A DNA stretch of 53,133 nt. Origin: Calditrichota bacterium. Lineage in GTDB: Bacteria; Calditrichota; Calditrichia; RBG-13-44-9; J042. Location of the stretch: assembly GCA_013150955.1 (NCBI GenBank), contig JAADJD010000034.1, forward strand, positions 45,062 to 98,194, in the 5' to 3' direction. Of the stretch, positions 17,434 through 24,791 are shown in pieces; the first letter of the stretch is position 1, and each line of letters begins with the position of its first letter. The notes under the pieces are model-generated. The model saw nothing but the letters and a program-made list of their open reading frames with translations. It did not search any database and had not been told where the DNA came from. The position numbers and the translations under genes were made by a program.

Positions 17434-18591
17434 ATGGTGACCTTCCAGCAGATACAGGAACTGGTGAATTTCCGCAGCGAGGATTTGCCCGTGGTCAGTG
17501 CCTATCTAAATACCGATTTACGCCGGGTTAATAAAGATCAAATTCGCATTACCTTAAAGGATATGATTAAAGCGCGCGAAGAAGAGCTGCGCGCTCAGGA
17601 TCTCACCCATCAGCAACAAGCCTCTTTGAAGGAAGATTTTAAAAAGCTGGAGAATTTTGTGACCACGGAATTGTTCCCCGAAGAAAACCGCGGATATGTC
17701 ATCTTCTCCTGTTCTGGAAAGGATTTCTGGCAGGTATATCCTTTACCCCAGCGTGTGAAGAATGCGCTGATTGTGGATCCGGATATTTACGTGCGCCCGT
17801 TGCTGGCCATTTTAAATCAATTTCATCGGTTTGCATTTGTCATTGTGGATCAACGACGAGCCCAGTTGTTTGAAATGTACATGGGCAAAATTGAAGATTA
17901 CTCCCACCTGATTTCCCCGGATGTTCCGGGAAAAGTGCGGTATGCCGGATGGTATGGTCTGGAAGAGAAACGGGTACATCGCCACATCGAACAGCACGTG
18001 CACGAGCATTACAAGCGGGTTTCCAATTTCCTATTTCAGCTGATGAATCGCCACAAATGGGATTATTTCATCCTTGGCGGTAAATTTCACGAACTGCCCC
18101 GCTTTGAAAAGCACCTCCACCGCTACATCCTGGATCGCATTATTGAGCGGGTGGATGTGGAGCCGTTTAGCTGGGATATCAATCGTGTAAAGGCCAGTGC
18201 TCTGGAGATTGAGACCCGGTTTATGCGGGAACGCCTGGAAAAAATGATTGATCTGCTGATCACCGATGCCAAAAAAGATCACAAAGCGGCGCTGGGATTG
18301 GAGAGCGTACTGCAGGCAGCAAATATGGGGAATATTCGGCTATTGATGATTGAGGAAGACCGGGTGTTGCCGGGATATGAGTGCTTTGGCTGTGGATTTC
18401 TGGCCATCCGAAATACGATCTGCCCGATTTGCGGAGAAACCATGCAGCAAATGGATGATCTGTTTGATGAAATCATCGAAAATACGGTGAATTTTAATGG
18501 GGATTACTACCAGGTGCCCCGGGGAACACTACTGGGAGAATTCGGGGGCATTGGTGCCTTTCTGCGATTTGAAGTGCCGGAGGAGGCGTAA
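17434..18591 (+). CDS. Bacterial archaeo-eukaryotic release factor-like protein (baeRF family)
   Basis: This 385-residue protein resembles the bacterial eRF1-like (baeRF) proteins, most like family 10. Eukaryotic relatives such as Vms1/ANKZF1 cleave peptidyl-tRNA on stalled ribosomes; the bacterial ones are largely uncharacterised. Seen: an N-terminal domain with VVSAYLNTD, a central eRF1 domain-2-like part (FAFVIVDQRRAQLFEMYMG... followed by GWYGLEEKRVHRHIEQHVHEHYKRV), and a domain-3-like C-terminus (WDYFILGGKFHEL...) ending in a C4 zinc ribbon (CFGCGFLAIRNTICPIC). I choose ATG 17434, preceded by GGAGGAG with a 5-nt spacer; an upstream ATG at 17419 overlaps that site. It is transcribed alone, flanked by repeats, with no obvious partner. 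Confidence 0.78.
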   Translation: MVTFQQIQELVNFRSEDLPVVSAYLNTDLRRVNKDQIRITLKDMIKAREEELRAQDLTHQQQASLKEDFKKLENFVTTELFPEENRGYVIFSCSGKDFWQVYPLPQRVKNALIVDPDIYVRPLLAILNQFHRFAFVIVDQRRAQLFEMYMGKIEDYSHLISPDVPGKVRYAGWYGLEEKRVHRHIEQHVHEHYKRVSNFLFQLMNRHKWDYFILGGKFHELPRFEKHLHRYILDRIIERVDVEPFSWDINRVKASALEIETRFMRERLEKMIDLLITDAKKDHKAALGLESVLQAANMGNIRLLMIEEDRVLPGYECFGCGFLAIRNTICPICGETMQQMDDLFDEIIENTVNFNGDYYQVPRGTLLGEFGGIGAFLRFEVPEEA

Positions 18592-18599
18592 CCTGTTCT

Positions 18600-18624
18600 G
18601 CCGGGCAGGGGTGAACTGCCCGGC
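18600..18624 (+). terminator. Possible terminator hairpin after baeRF gene
   Basis: GCCGGGCAG and CTGCCCGGC form a perfect 9-bp GC-rich stem with a 7-nt loop 9 nt after the stop codon. The T-rich tail is weak (TTGATC, with a T6 run only at ~18640), so termination strength is uncertain. Confidence 0.5.
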
Positions 18625-18666
18625 TTGATCATCGATGAAAGGTTTTTTAACGGAGCGTTTTGCCTT

Positions 18667-18886
18667 AAACCCAGATTATGCATTAGCCTACGAATGACAC
18701 GAATTCACACAAATAAAACCAATATAATACATTGGATTGTGTCTGGATGAAAATGTGTTTCGGAGTTAATTCGCGATTTTGCAAATATTTTTGGGCTTCA
18801 TGCGCGTGATGCGCGGTTTAATGCATGATTGGGGTTTATTCGTGTTCATTCGCGGCATTTGTGGTTTAACACATTATTTGGGATTA
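18667..18886. repeat. Palindromic repeat R (one unit plus extra right arm)
   Basis: One well-preserved unit begins AAACCCAGATTATGCATTAG and has the centre TGTCTGGATGAAAATGTG. Its right arm is followed by a second arm ending ACACATTATTTGGGATTAA. Orientation is as at 17021-17310. It lies between the baeRF gene and the signalling operon. Confidence 0.85.
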
Positions 18887-19120
18887 ATTTTTTCATTCCC
18901 GCTTGCGTGACCCATTTATCAGAGACCGAATTCATTTTCCCCCAAAATTTTTCGTTGAAAAACAGAGCGCGGCGAGGGCCGATACGCCGGCTTTTCGGGA
19001 AGCAATCATTGTTGTTGGAGAGGGTGTCCGAGAGCTGGATGTTTATTTTCGCTTTTGAAAAATTTTGTTTTCCGAAGTGTGGAATTTGTATTATTTTTAA
19101 TTTTAACCAGGTTGGGTAAA
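18887..19120 (+). promoter_or_regulatory. Leader of the MglA signalling operon
   Basis: The 234 bp upstream of the histidine kinase contain no gene. A weak promoter candidate is TTGTTT (19065-19070) with an 18-bp spacer to TATTAT (19089-19094), which would give a leader of about 20 nt. The match is imperfect. Confidence 0.35.
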
Positions 19121-20377
19121 ATGAGTTCAAAGATTAAACGGCAGAAGCAAATATTCATGTTGCTAAAAAATCGGTTGGCCGAGGATCAAATCCTTTCCAG
19201 TCCCTCCTATTCCTCCCTCCCGGCCGCCGAAATCAAAGAAGCCGCCACCGAGCCTGGACAGAAACAACTACTGGTTAAGCTCTACCGGTTCTACAAAACA
19301 GTCATTCAGAACATCAATGCCGGATTGCTAACGGTGGATCTGGACGGCGAAATTACCTTTGCTAATAAGCGTGCTGCGGAGTTGCTGGGGTGTCAGGTGC
19401 AGCAGCTGCTGGGGAAAAACATTCGCGATATTTTCAAACATCCTCAGGAAGCCGAAAAGTTTTTGCGATTGATCCGCCTGCCCGATCGACGAATTCACGA
19501 TCGGGAAACCCGTTTTGTTCGCATGAACGGAAAGGACATTCTGGTCAACATCGATGCCTCGCCATTAAAAGATGAAAGCAATCAGTTCGAGGGGGCCAGC
19601 ATCCTGTTTCGCGACATTACTGAAGTGCACCATCTACGGGAGCAGGTGGAACGCATGGAGCGATTGGCACTGCTGGGGGAGTTGTCCGCCGGCATTGCCC
19701 ACGAGATTCGCAATCCCCTTGCCGGCATTAAGGCCGCGGCTCAGGTGCTGCAGGAAAATTATTCCCCTGACGATGTGCCCACCCAGCTCATCGAGCGCAT
19801 TGTGCGGGAAGTGGACAAGGCCAATCGTTTGTTAAAAGAATTCTTTAAATTTGCTCGGCCCACCCCACCCAAATTTGCTTTTTACGACATCCAGATGATC
19901 ATCGACAGCGTTTACCTGCTGCTGGCACCGCGATTGAAAAAACGCAATATAAAATTTGTGGAACATACCGAAGAAAATATTCCTCAGGTGTATGTGGACG
20001 AGACCCAGATCGAACAGGTGATTCTGAATCTATTCCTGAACGCCATCGATGCCATGCCCGCAGGGGGGACGATTTCGGTGAATGTGTACAAGAAAAAACT
20101 GACCCTGCTGGATTCCGAGAAAGAAAAATACGCCATTTCCGATAAGGAACTGTTCTACGTGCTGGTGGAAGTCAGCGACACGGGCGTTGGCATTCCACCG
20201 GAACAGCTGCCTAAAATTTTTAACCCCTTCTTTACCACCAAGCCGGAGGGATTGGGCCTTGGCCTGTCCATTTGCAGCCGATTGATTGAAGAAAATCGGG
20301 GAAAAATTGATGTGGTGAGTACAAAAGGGAAGGGCACCACCTTCATTATTGCCCTTCCGTCATTTGTTCATAAATAA
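19121..20377 (+). CDS. PAS-domain sensor histidine kinase
   Basis: This 418-residue soluble kinase has a PAS sensor domain (~56-170, FYKTVIQNINAGLLTVDLDGEITFAN to ILFRDITEVHHL). It is followed by a HisKA dimerisation domain with the phospho-acceptor His194 (GELSAGIAHEIRNPLAG) and a HATPase domain (N box LNLFLNAIDAMPAGG, Asn307; G1 VSDTGVGIPP; G2 GLGLGLSICSRLI). The layout is like NtrB/AtoS kinases. No membrane helix is seen, so it senses a cytoplasmic or protein cue. I choose ATG 19121 because the upstream extension (from 19055) is unlike the family; the ribosome site is weak. It is the first gene of the operon that ends with mglA, and the response regulator follows at 30 nt. Confidence 0.9.
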   Translation: MSSKIKRQKQIFMLLKNRLAEDQILSSPSYSSLPAAEIKEAATEPGQKQLLVKLYRFYKTVIQNINAGLLTVDLDGEITFANKRAAELLGCQVQQLLGKNIRDIFKHPQEAEKFLRLIRLPDRRIHDRETRFVRMNGKDILVNIDASPLKDESNQFEGASILFRDITEVHHLREQVERMERLALLGELSAGIAHEIRNPLAGIKAAAQVLQENYSPDDVPTQLIERIVREVDKANRLLKEFFKFARPTPPKFAFYDIQMIIDSVYLLLAPRLKKRNIKFVEHTEENIPQVYVDETQIEQVILNLFLNAIDAMPAGGTISVNVYKKKLTLLDSEKEKYAISDKELFYVLVEVSDTGVGIPPEQLPKIFNPFFTTKPEGLGLGLSICSRLIEENRGKIDVVSTKGKGTTFIIALPSFVHK

Positions 20378-20406
20378 AGGAATGATTTGTCTGGATGGGG
20401 GGAGCC

Positions 20407-20781
20407 ATGGGAGACATTAAAAGGCTGTTGATCGTGGATGACGAGGAGACGCTGACGTTCAGTCTGTACCAGAGCTTCATCAATTCACCGATCGACTGCG
20501 AAGTGGTAACGGCGGCATCGGGAGAGGAAGCCCTGGAAAAGCTGGAAACCGGGCCCTTCGATCTGGTCATTACAGATATTGCCATGCCGGGAATCGATGG
20601 ACTGGAACTGCTGGAACGCATCAAACAAAAAATGCCGCAAACCCGGGTCATTGTAATCACCGCCTACGGTTCTGACGAGCGGGAGGAAACGGCCTACCGG
20701 TTGGGTGCGGACAAATATATTGAAAAGCCCTTTGATATCAAGGAAATCAAAAACCTGGTCTTCAAACTGATCGAGGAATAA
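20407..20781 (+). CDS. Single-domain response regulator (CheY-like)
   Basis: This 124-residue receiver domain has no output domain. Acid pocket DD at 11-12 (LLIVDDEETL), phospho-acceptor Asp57 (LVITDIAMPGIDGLELL), Thr85 (VIVITAYGS) and Lys107 (YIEKPFD) are all present, so it should be phosphorylated, probably by the kinase upstream. ATG 20407 is chosen (GGGGGGAG just upstream); an ATG at 20395 lies within that site. The stop codon overlaps the next start by one base. Like CheY or the polarity regulator FrzZ/RomR receiver, it must act by protein binding, plausibly on the PATAN or MglA proteins of this operon. Confidence 0.92.
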   Translation: MGDIKRLLIVDDEETLTFSLYQSFINSPIDCEVVTAASGEEALEKLETGPFDLVITDIAMPGIDGLELLERIKQKMPQTRVIVITAYGSDEREETAYRLGADKYIEKPFDIKEIKNLVFKLIEE

Positions 20782-21440
20782 TGGCGTTAGTTGGCAACTT
20801 AAAGGATTTGAAATTAACCAACATCATTCAAATTAATTGTATTGAGCGGAATGTTTCCCGGGTGTCCGTCAAAAGTGGGGATCGCACCGGCTTCATTTAT
20901 TTTTCCAATGGCGAGATTGTTCATGCTGAGTTTGGTCCCTTTGTGGGTGAGCGCGCCGTCCACGAAATGCTGGCCCTGACTGAGGGCGATTTCAAGGTGG
21001 AAGCCGGAATTCATGCCCCCACCCAGACCATTTACAAACCCTGGAATTCCATCGTACTGGAAGGTCTGCGATTAATCGATGAACGAAAAATCCTGACCAC
21101 CCCATTGCCCAAGCAACTTTTTGGTCTCCTGTCCGACCTGAACAACGTTCGCAACATCTTTGTGCTGGACTACAACGGCAATGTCCTGGAGGGACAATCC
21201 ACGGAGGCCAACCATCCCCTGTATCTGACCTTTGTCTGGTATAAGGTGAAGAAGTTGCTAAATCTGTTTTATTCCGATCTGTTTCAATACATCGTATTGC
21301 GGAAAAACGATGGCTTTTGTTTTATCTTCGAGTATCGACCCAATCTGGTTGTCCTGGAAACCGATGCGCGGGTGGTTCCCCACGAATTTACCCTGAACGT
21401 GAAAAAAATCCTGAAACAATTGGATCAACGGTTAACATAA
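20781..21440 (+). CDS. PATAN/DUF4388-domain protein
   Basis: This 219-residue protein begins with a DUF4388/PATAN domain (~1-100): MALVGNLKDLKLTNIIQINCIERNVSRVSV, then GFIYFSNGEIVHAEFGPFVGERAVHEMLALTEGDFKVEAG. In cyanobacterial PatA-type regulators this domain links receivers to type IV pilus or chemosensory control. The C-terminal half (~115-219) looks like a roadblock/LC7-type alpha-beta domain (NVRNIFVLDYNGNVLEGQST...). The start overlaps the response regulator stop by one base, so tight coupling and joint function are likely. The roadblock assignment of the second half is my reading and less certain than the PATAN call. Confidence 0.75.
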   Translation: MALVGNLKDLKLTNIIQINCIERNVSRVSVKSGDRTGFIYFSNGEIVHAEFGPFVGERAVHEMLALTEGDFKVEAGIHAPTQTIYKPWNSIVLEGLRLIDERKILTTPLPKQLFGLLSDLNNVRNIFVLDYNGNVLEGQSTEANHPLYLTFVWYKVKKLLNLFYSDLFQYIVLRKNDGFCFIFEYRPNLVVLETDARVVPHEFTLNVKKILKQLDQRLT

Positions 21441-21455
21441 ATAGGGAAATTTGCA

Positions 21456-22484
21456 GTGTTGCTACCACCAGGAAAGGGAGTTGCCAAGGAGCTCAGTACA
21501 TCGTATACCAAATTTGATCACCTTTTACAGGATTTATCCGAGAACCGCTTTAGCGGCTACATTCGGGTCAATTTCTGGGGCTACGAAGGGATTCTGGTGA
21601 TGGATATGGGGCACATGATTCAGGCCACCTCTTCCGAGCGGGAAGTGCATTTGCTGGGGGAACAGGCCATTTTGCGCATCCTGTCCCGTGCTCAGGACAA
21701 GGATGGCAGCATCGAGGTCATCGACCTCAGCAACGAAGTGGCCATTGCCCTGGGATTTGCGCTGCAGGCGGTGCCTTATTCGGATCGGGATTTACTGCAG
21801 GGGACTGCATTGTCGGATATCTTCAATTTTCTGGAAAAGGAAGGCATGAGTGGGTATGTGGATTTGCAGTTCAGCGGGCAGCGTGGCATTGGCACCGTGT
21901 ACTATCTGGAAGGCACCCCGGTGGAGGCCGTTATCCGATCCAGTAAGGGGAAAATAGCCAGCGGGGAACACGTTTTCGAAAAATTCTTCGAAATCGGCAA
22001 ATACATCCGTCCCCAGGTGCAAATCTTCAGGGTGGCGGAACCCCATTCCATCGACGAGGAAAAATCATTCATTATTCCCTGGCTCCATCAAAAATACTTG
22101 GATTTCTGGGGAGAATTCTTAAATTATATGAACGGTATTTTAAAGGATCGGTTGAAAAAGGATCGATTTTTTCAAAATTACATCAAAACCTGTGGCGAAG
22201 TGGCCGAAGATTTTCCGTTTTTAGATCCGGAGAAGGGCGAGGTGCGTTTTGACGGACATGCATTTACCAGCAAGGGGGTGCTGCATCATCCCACGTTTCT
22301 GCAGGCCATGGTACTGGTGCTGCGCACGGTGATTCAAAACTTTCCTGGACGAAAAATACGGCGTCTGGATTTGAATCAAATCATCGGGGACGTAAACGAA
22401 ATGGCACGGAAACATGAGGTGTCGCCCAATCAGCTGGACGTTGAAGGGTTCATTTTCCAAATTTTTGAAGGTTCATTGACATGA
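21456..22484 (+). CDS. Tandem PATAN-like adaptor protein
   Basis: This 342-residue soluble protein appears to contain two PATAN-like units. Unit 1 (~15-110) has FDHLLQDLSENRFSGYIRVNF...GILVMDMGHMIQATSSE; unit 2 (~115-200) has LSDIFNFLEKEGMSGYVDLQFSGQRGIGTVYYLEGTPVEAVI. Both show the 'SGY(I/V)...F.G..G...Y..G..V.A' strand-turn pattern of DUF4388. The C-terminal ~140 residues are helical and unassigned (HQKYLDFWGEFLNYMNGILKDRL...). Start is GTG at 21456 with AGGGA upstream. It lies 15 nt after the PATAN protein and overlaps the next gene by 4 nt (ATGA). No enzymatic motif is seen, so it is probably a scaffold. Confidence 0.6.
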   Translation: MLLPPGKGVAKELSTSYTKFDHLLQDLSENRFSGYIRVNFWGYEGILVMDMGHMIQATSSEREVHLLGEQAILRILSRAQDKDGSIEVIDLSNEVAIALGFALQAVPYSDRDLLQGTALSDIFNFLEKEGMSGYVDLQFSGQRGIGTVYYLEGTPVEAVIRSSKGKIASGEHVFEKFFEIGKYIRPQVQIFRVAEPHSIDEEKSFIIPWLHQKYLDFWGEFLNYMNGILKDRLKKDRFFQNYIKTCGEVAEDFPFLDPEKGEVRFDGHAFTSKGVLHHPTFLQAMVLVLRTVIQNFPGRKIRRLDLNQIIGDVNEMARKHEVSPNQLDVEGFIFQIFEGSLT

Positions 22485-22951
22485 TCGAAACCTACTTTCC
22501 GGAATTGACCCGGCTGCCGGGAGTGGAAGCGGTTGTCCTGTTTGATAATCAAAAAAAAGTCCGTGATCAGTGGACAATTCCTCAGTTTAATACCACTATC
22601 ATCCCGGAGCTCGCCGAATCGTATATCCAGATTTTTGGTGTTAGCGATCGGTTAAAGGAGGCAACGCAGGAGGTTGTGGTGCCGTTTGAGCGGGGCATTC
22701 TTTTTGCCCGGAACCTGGAGAAATTTGTGATTGTGATTGTGGCCCGCCTGTCGGTCGAGATCTCCCTGCTGCGTTTAATTCTGGAAGTGCGGGTACCCGA
22801 TTTTCTGGAAGATCGGAAGATTGCCAAAATGGGGAAGCGCATACCGGCATCCAAATTTGATCAGATCAACGAATTTTCGCTGGACGAAAAGGAAGTGAAT
22901 TTTATCCAACAGTTAACCGGAACGGCACATGGCGGAAAAGAAGGCAATTGA
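22481..22951 (+). CDS. Divergent roadblock/LC7-like protein
   Basis: I do not recognise this 156-residue protein with certainty. Its pattern LPGVEAVVLFDNQKKVRDQW, ELAESYIQIFGVSDRL, EVVVPFERGILFARNLEKFVIVIVA and SVEISLLRLILEVRV follows the beta-beta-helix-beta-beta-beta-helix order of roadblock/LC7 (MglB-type) domains. The final ~45 residues are charged and probably flexible. Roadblock proteins commonly bind and regulate small Ras-like GTPases, and mglA is the last gene of this operon. ATGA overlap with the preceding gene, and its own end overlaps the next start by 23 nt, so it is firmly inside the operon. Confidence 0.55.
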   Translation: MIETYFPELTRLPGVEAVVLFDNQKKVRDQWTIPQFNTTIIPELAESYIQIFGVSDRLKEATQEVVVPFERGILFARNLEKFVIVIVARLSVEISLLRLILEVRVPDFLEDRKIAKMGKRIPASKFDQINEFSLDEKEVNFIQQLTGTAHGGKEGN

Positions 22952-23414
22952 GATTCAGGGGGACATGATCTTCCGTCTCAGTCGCAAACGTTCCCCCCAG
23001 GAAGTCAAATTAAAATCCCTGGAATGGGCCGTGGTCACCCAGTTGAATGGGGAAAAGACGGTGGAGCAGATTGCGGACATCCTGGCTCTGAGCGAAGAGG
23101 AGACCCAGGAGATTTTTTCACATCTGATGAATGAAGGGCTGCTGGAACTGGTTCGGGCCCCGGAAGAAGCCACCTTCATTGATCCGCAACTGTTATCGGA
23201 TCTGGAGTATCAGTTGAAATTGCATGTGGGGCCGGTGGCATCGGTGATCCTGGACGATGCCCTGGCGGAATTGCATAAGAATCGGCAAAATCTGGAACGC
23301 AAATTTTTACCCGTTCTGGTAGAAATCCTGTCGCAGGAGATTTCCAATCCCCGCAAACGGCGGGAGTTTCAAAAATACGCCCTGGACAAAATAATGGAAT
23401 TATACAAGAGCTGA
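22929..23414 (+). CDS. Winged-helix-like domain protein of MglA operon
   Basis: This 161-residue protein has an N-terminal ~75-residue part that reads like a winged helix (LEWAVVTQLNGEKTVEQIADILALSEEETQEIFSHLMNEGLLELV). A helical C-terminal domain follows (LEYQLKLHVGPVASVILDDALAELHKNRQNLERKFLPVLVEILSQEI). The 'GP.AS...DDAL' stretch resembles helical modules found next to PATAN domains and kinases in other bacteria. DNA binding is possible, but the winged helix may instead be a protein-interaction domain, as in DUF4388 proteins. The start overlaps the previous gene by 23 nt, and the next ATG lies 3 nt after the stop. Confidence 0.55.
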   Translation: MAEKKAIEIQGDMIFRLSRKRSPQEVKLKSLEWAVVTQLNGEKTVEQIADILALSEEETQEIFSHLMNEGLLELVRAPEEATFIDPQLLSDLEYQLKLHVGPVASVILDDALAELHKNRQNLERKFLPVLVEILSQEISNPRKRREFQKYALDKIMELYKS

Positions 23415-23417
23415 GCC

Positions 23418-24185
23418 ATGAAAAACTACCGATTTGGAATCCGCAGCAAAATCGTGTTTAGCGTATTCCTGGGTACGCTGTTGTTTGGTGCCCTGATTGT
23501 GTTTGTGGTTTTTTACTATTTGAATCAAACCCTCACCCGGTCGCTGGTGGAGCAGGGATATTTGCTGGGAAGTAATGTTTCCGAGTTTGCCGCCGAAAAA
23601 TTAATCGAAGAAGATATACTGGTTCTGCGAAAAATAATTGAGAAATATCGATTATATCCGAATATAGAATATATTTTGATTGAAGATTTTAATCGAGAGA
23701 TTAAAACCGACACCTACAACGGCAATGTACCGCCGGAACTCATAGGAAAAAACCAATACGATCCCACGGAAGGCAAAGAATTTGGACTGGAGCTCTTGCA
23801 GCTCAGTCAATCGGTTGAACAGATTCAGGTGTATGATGTGCTGGTACCCATACGGGAAGGCTTGCTGGGTTTTGTTCGCGTGGGCATGCGCAAATCGTAT
23901 ATCGATGATCAGATTAAGCGGACAATTTTAACCATTGGAGGTGTCATTTTGGGGGGAATGTTACTGGCAATTCTGCTGGCATTGATTATCATCACGGTGC
24001 AAATCACCCGACCCATCATACATTTGATGCAAGCCGCTGAAAAAATCAGTCTGGGAGATTTTAATATACCCATTGAGGTGCGGGTAAAAAATGAGTTGCA
24101 GGATCTGGGCGTTGCCATTGATCGTATGCGGGAGAGTTTACGCACCTGTATTGAGCGCTTAAAACAACGTTCAGGCAAACAATAA
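23418..24185 (+). CDS. Membrane receptor with extracytoplasmic sensor and HAMP domain, no output domain
   Basis: This 255-residue inner-membrane protein has a first TM helix (~12-35, KIVFSVFLGTLLFGALIVFVVFYYL) and a periplasmic domain of ~130 residues that looks like a single Cache (FAAEKLIEEDILVLRKIIEKYRLYPNIEYILIED... PIREGLLGFVRVGM). A second TM helix (~170-198) and a HAMP linker (ITRPIIHLMQAAEKISLGDFNIPIEVRVKNELQDLGVAIDRMRESL) follow. It ends just after HAMP; no kinase, methyl-accepting or cyclase domain follows. It must therefore signal through a partner, likely the soluble PAS kinase or the roadblock/MglA proteins of the operon. Confidence 0.8.
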   Translation: MKNYRFGIRSKIVFSVFLGTLLFGALIVFVVFYYLNQTLTRSLVEQGYLLGSNVSEFAAEKLIEEDILVLRKIIEKYRLYPNIEYILIEDFNREIKTDTYNGNVPPELIGKNQYDPTEGKEFGLELLQLSQSVEQIQVYDVLVPIREGLLGFVRVGMRKSYIDDQIKRTILTIGGVILGGMLLAILLALIIITVQITRPIIHLMQAAEKISLGDFNIPIEVRVKNELQDLGVAIDRMRESLRTCIERLKQRSGKQ

Positions 24186-24215
24186 GGAGTACAAAAACAA
24201 AGCCAGGGAGATATC

Positions 24216-24725
24216 ATGGTTCAGGTCAAAAAGTTAAAAGATGGTAGCCGCCAGATTATTTTAACCCCTCAGCAATTTGATGAAATCACCAAGATTTTGT
24301 CGGAGCTGGCGGCAAAGACCAAGGCATCGACGATTTTGTTGGCAGATATAAGTGGCCAGTTGATTACCCAGCGGGGAAACACGGATGATATTAACACGGC
24401 CATTTTGTCTGCCCTGGCCGCCAGCGATTTTGCCGCCACCTCCGAGATGGCCAAGCTGGTGGGCGAGGATGCCAAGTTTAAATTGCTGTTTCACGAAGGG
24501 GAAAAGCGCAATGTGTATCTATCCAATGTGGGGGACAATTTCTTCCTGGTCGTGGTCTTTGACGTGAGCGTGACCCTGGGACTGGTGCGTATTTACACCA
24601 AAAAAGCCATCCAGAATCTCATCAACGTATTCGAAACTTCCGACAAGGGCGAAGGAGCGGACAAGATCATTGATCAGGATTTTACCAGCATGCTGGGCGA
24701 TATGCTGGACGAATCATTTAAATAA
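24216..24725 (+). CDS. mglB: Roadblock/LC7-domain protein, MglB-like
   Basis: This 169-residue roadblock protein (core ~18-135) has FDEITKILSELAAKTKASTILLADISGQLITQRGNTDDINTAILSALAASDFAATSEMAKLVGED, then KRNVYLSNVGDNFFLVVVFDVSVTLGLVRIYTKKAIQNLI. This is the classic MglB/BasE pattern. In Myxococcus xanthus and Thermus, MglB dimers are the GTPase-activating protein for MglA. It lies 66 nt upstream of mglA. A ~35-residue acidic tail (DKIIDQDFTSMLGDMLDESFK) extends beyond the roadblock core and may be a docking segment. The symbol is given by analogy with adjacent mglA. Confidence 0.85.
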   Translation: MVQVKKLKDGSRQIILTPQQFDEITKILSELAAKTKASTILLADISGQLITQRGNTDDINTAILSALAASDFAATSEMAKLVGEDAKFKLLFHEGEKRNVYLSNVGDNFFLVVVFDVSVTLGLVRIYTKKAIQNLINVFETSDKGEGADKIIDQDFTSMLGDMLDESFK

Positions 24726-24791
24726 ATGTTGTTTTAAAATCCGATTCCGTATTATATTTTTTAATTAAACAAATAGGGTGGAGCGAACTAT

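Noticed and set aside
22929-23414. Transcription factor for the MglA operon
   Set aside because: The winged-helix-like part could bind DNA, but it lacks a clear basic recognition helix, and its operon partners are protein-interaction modules.
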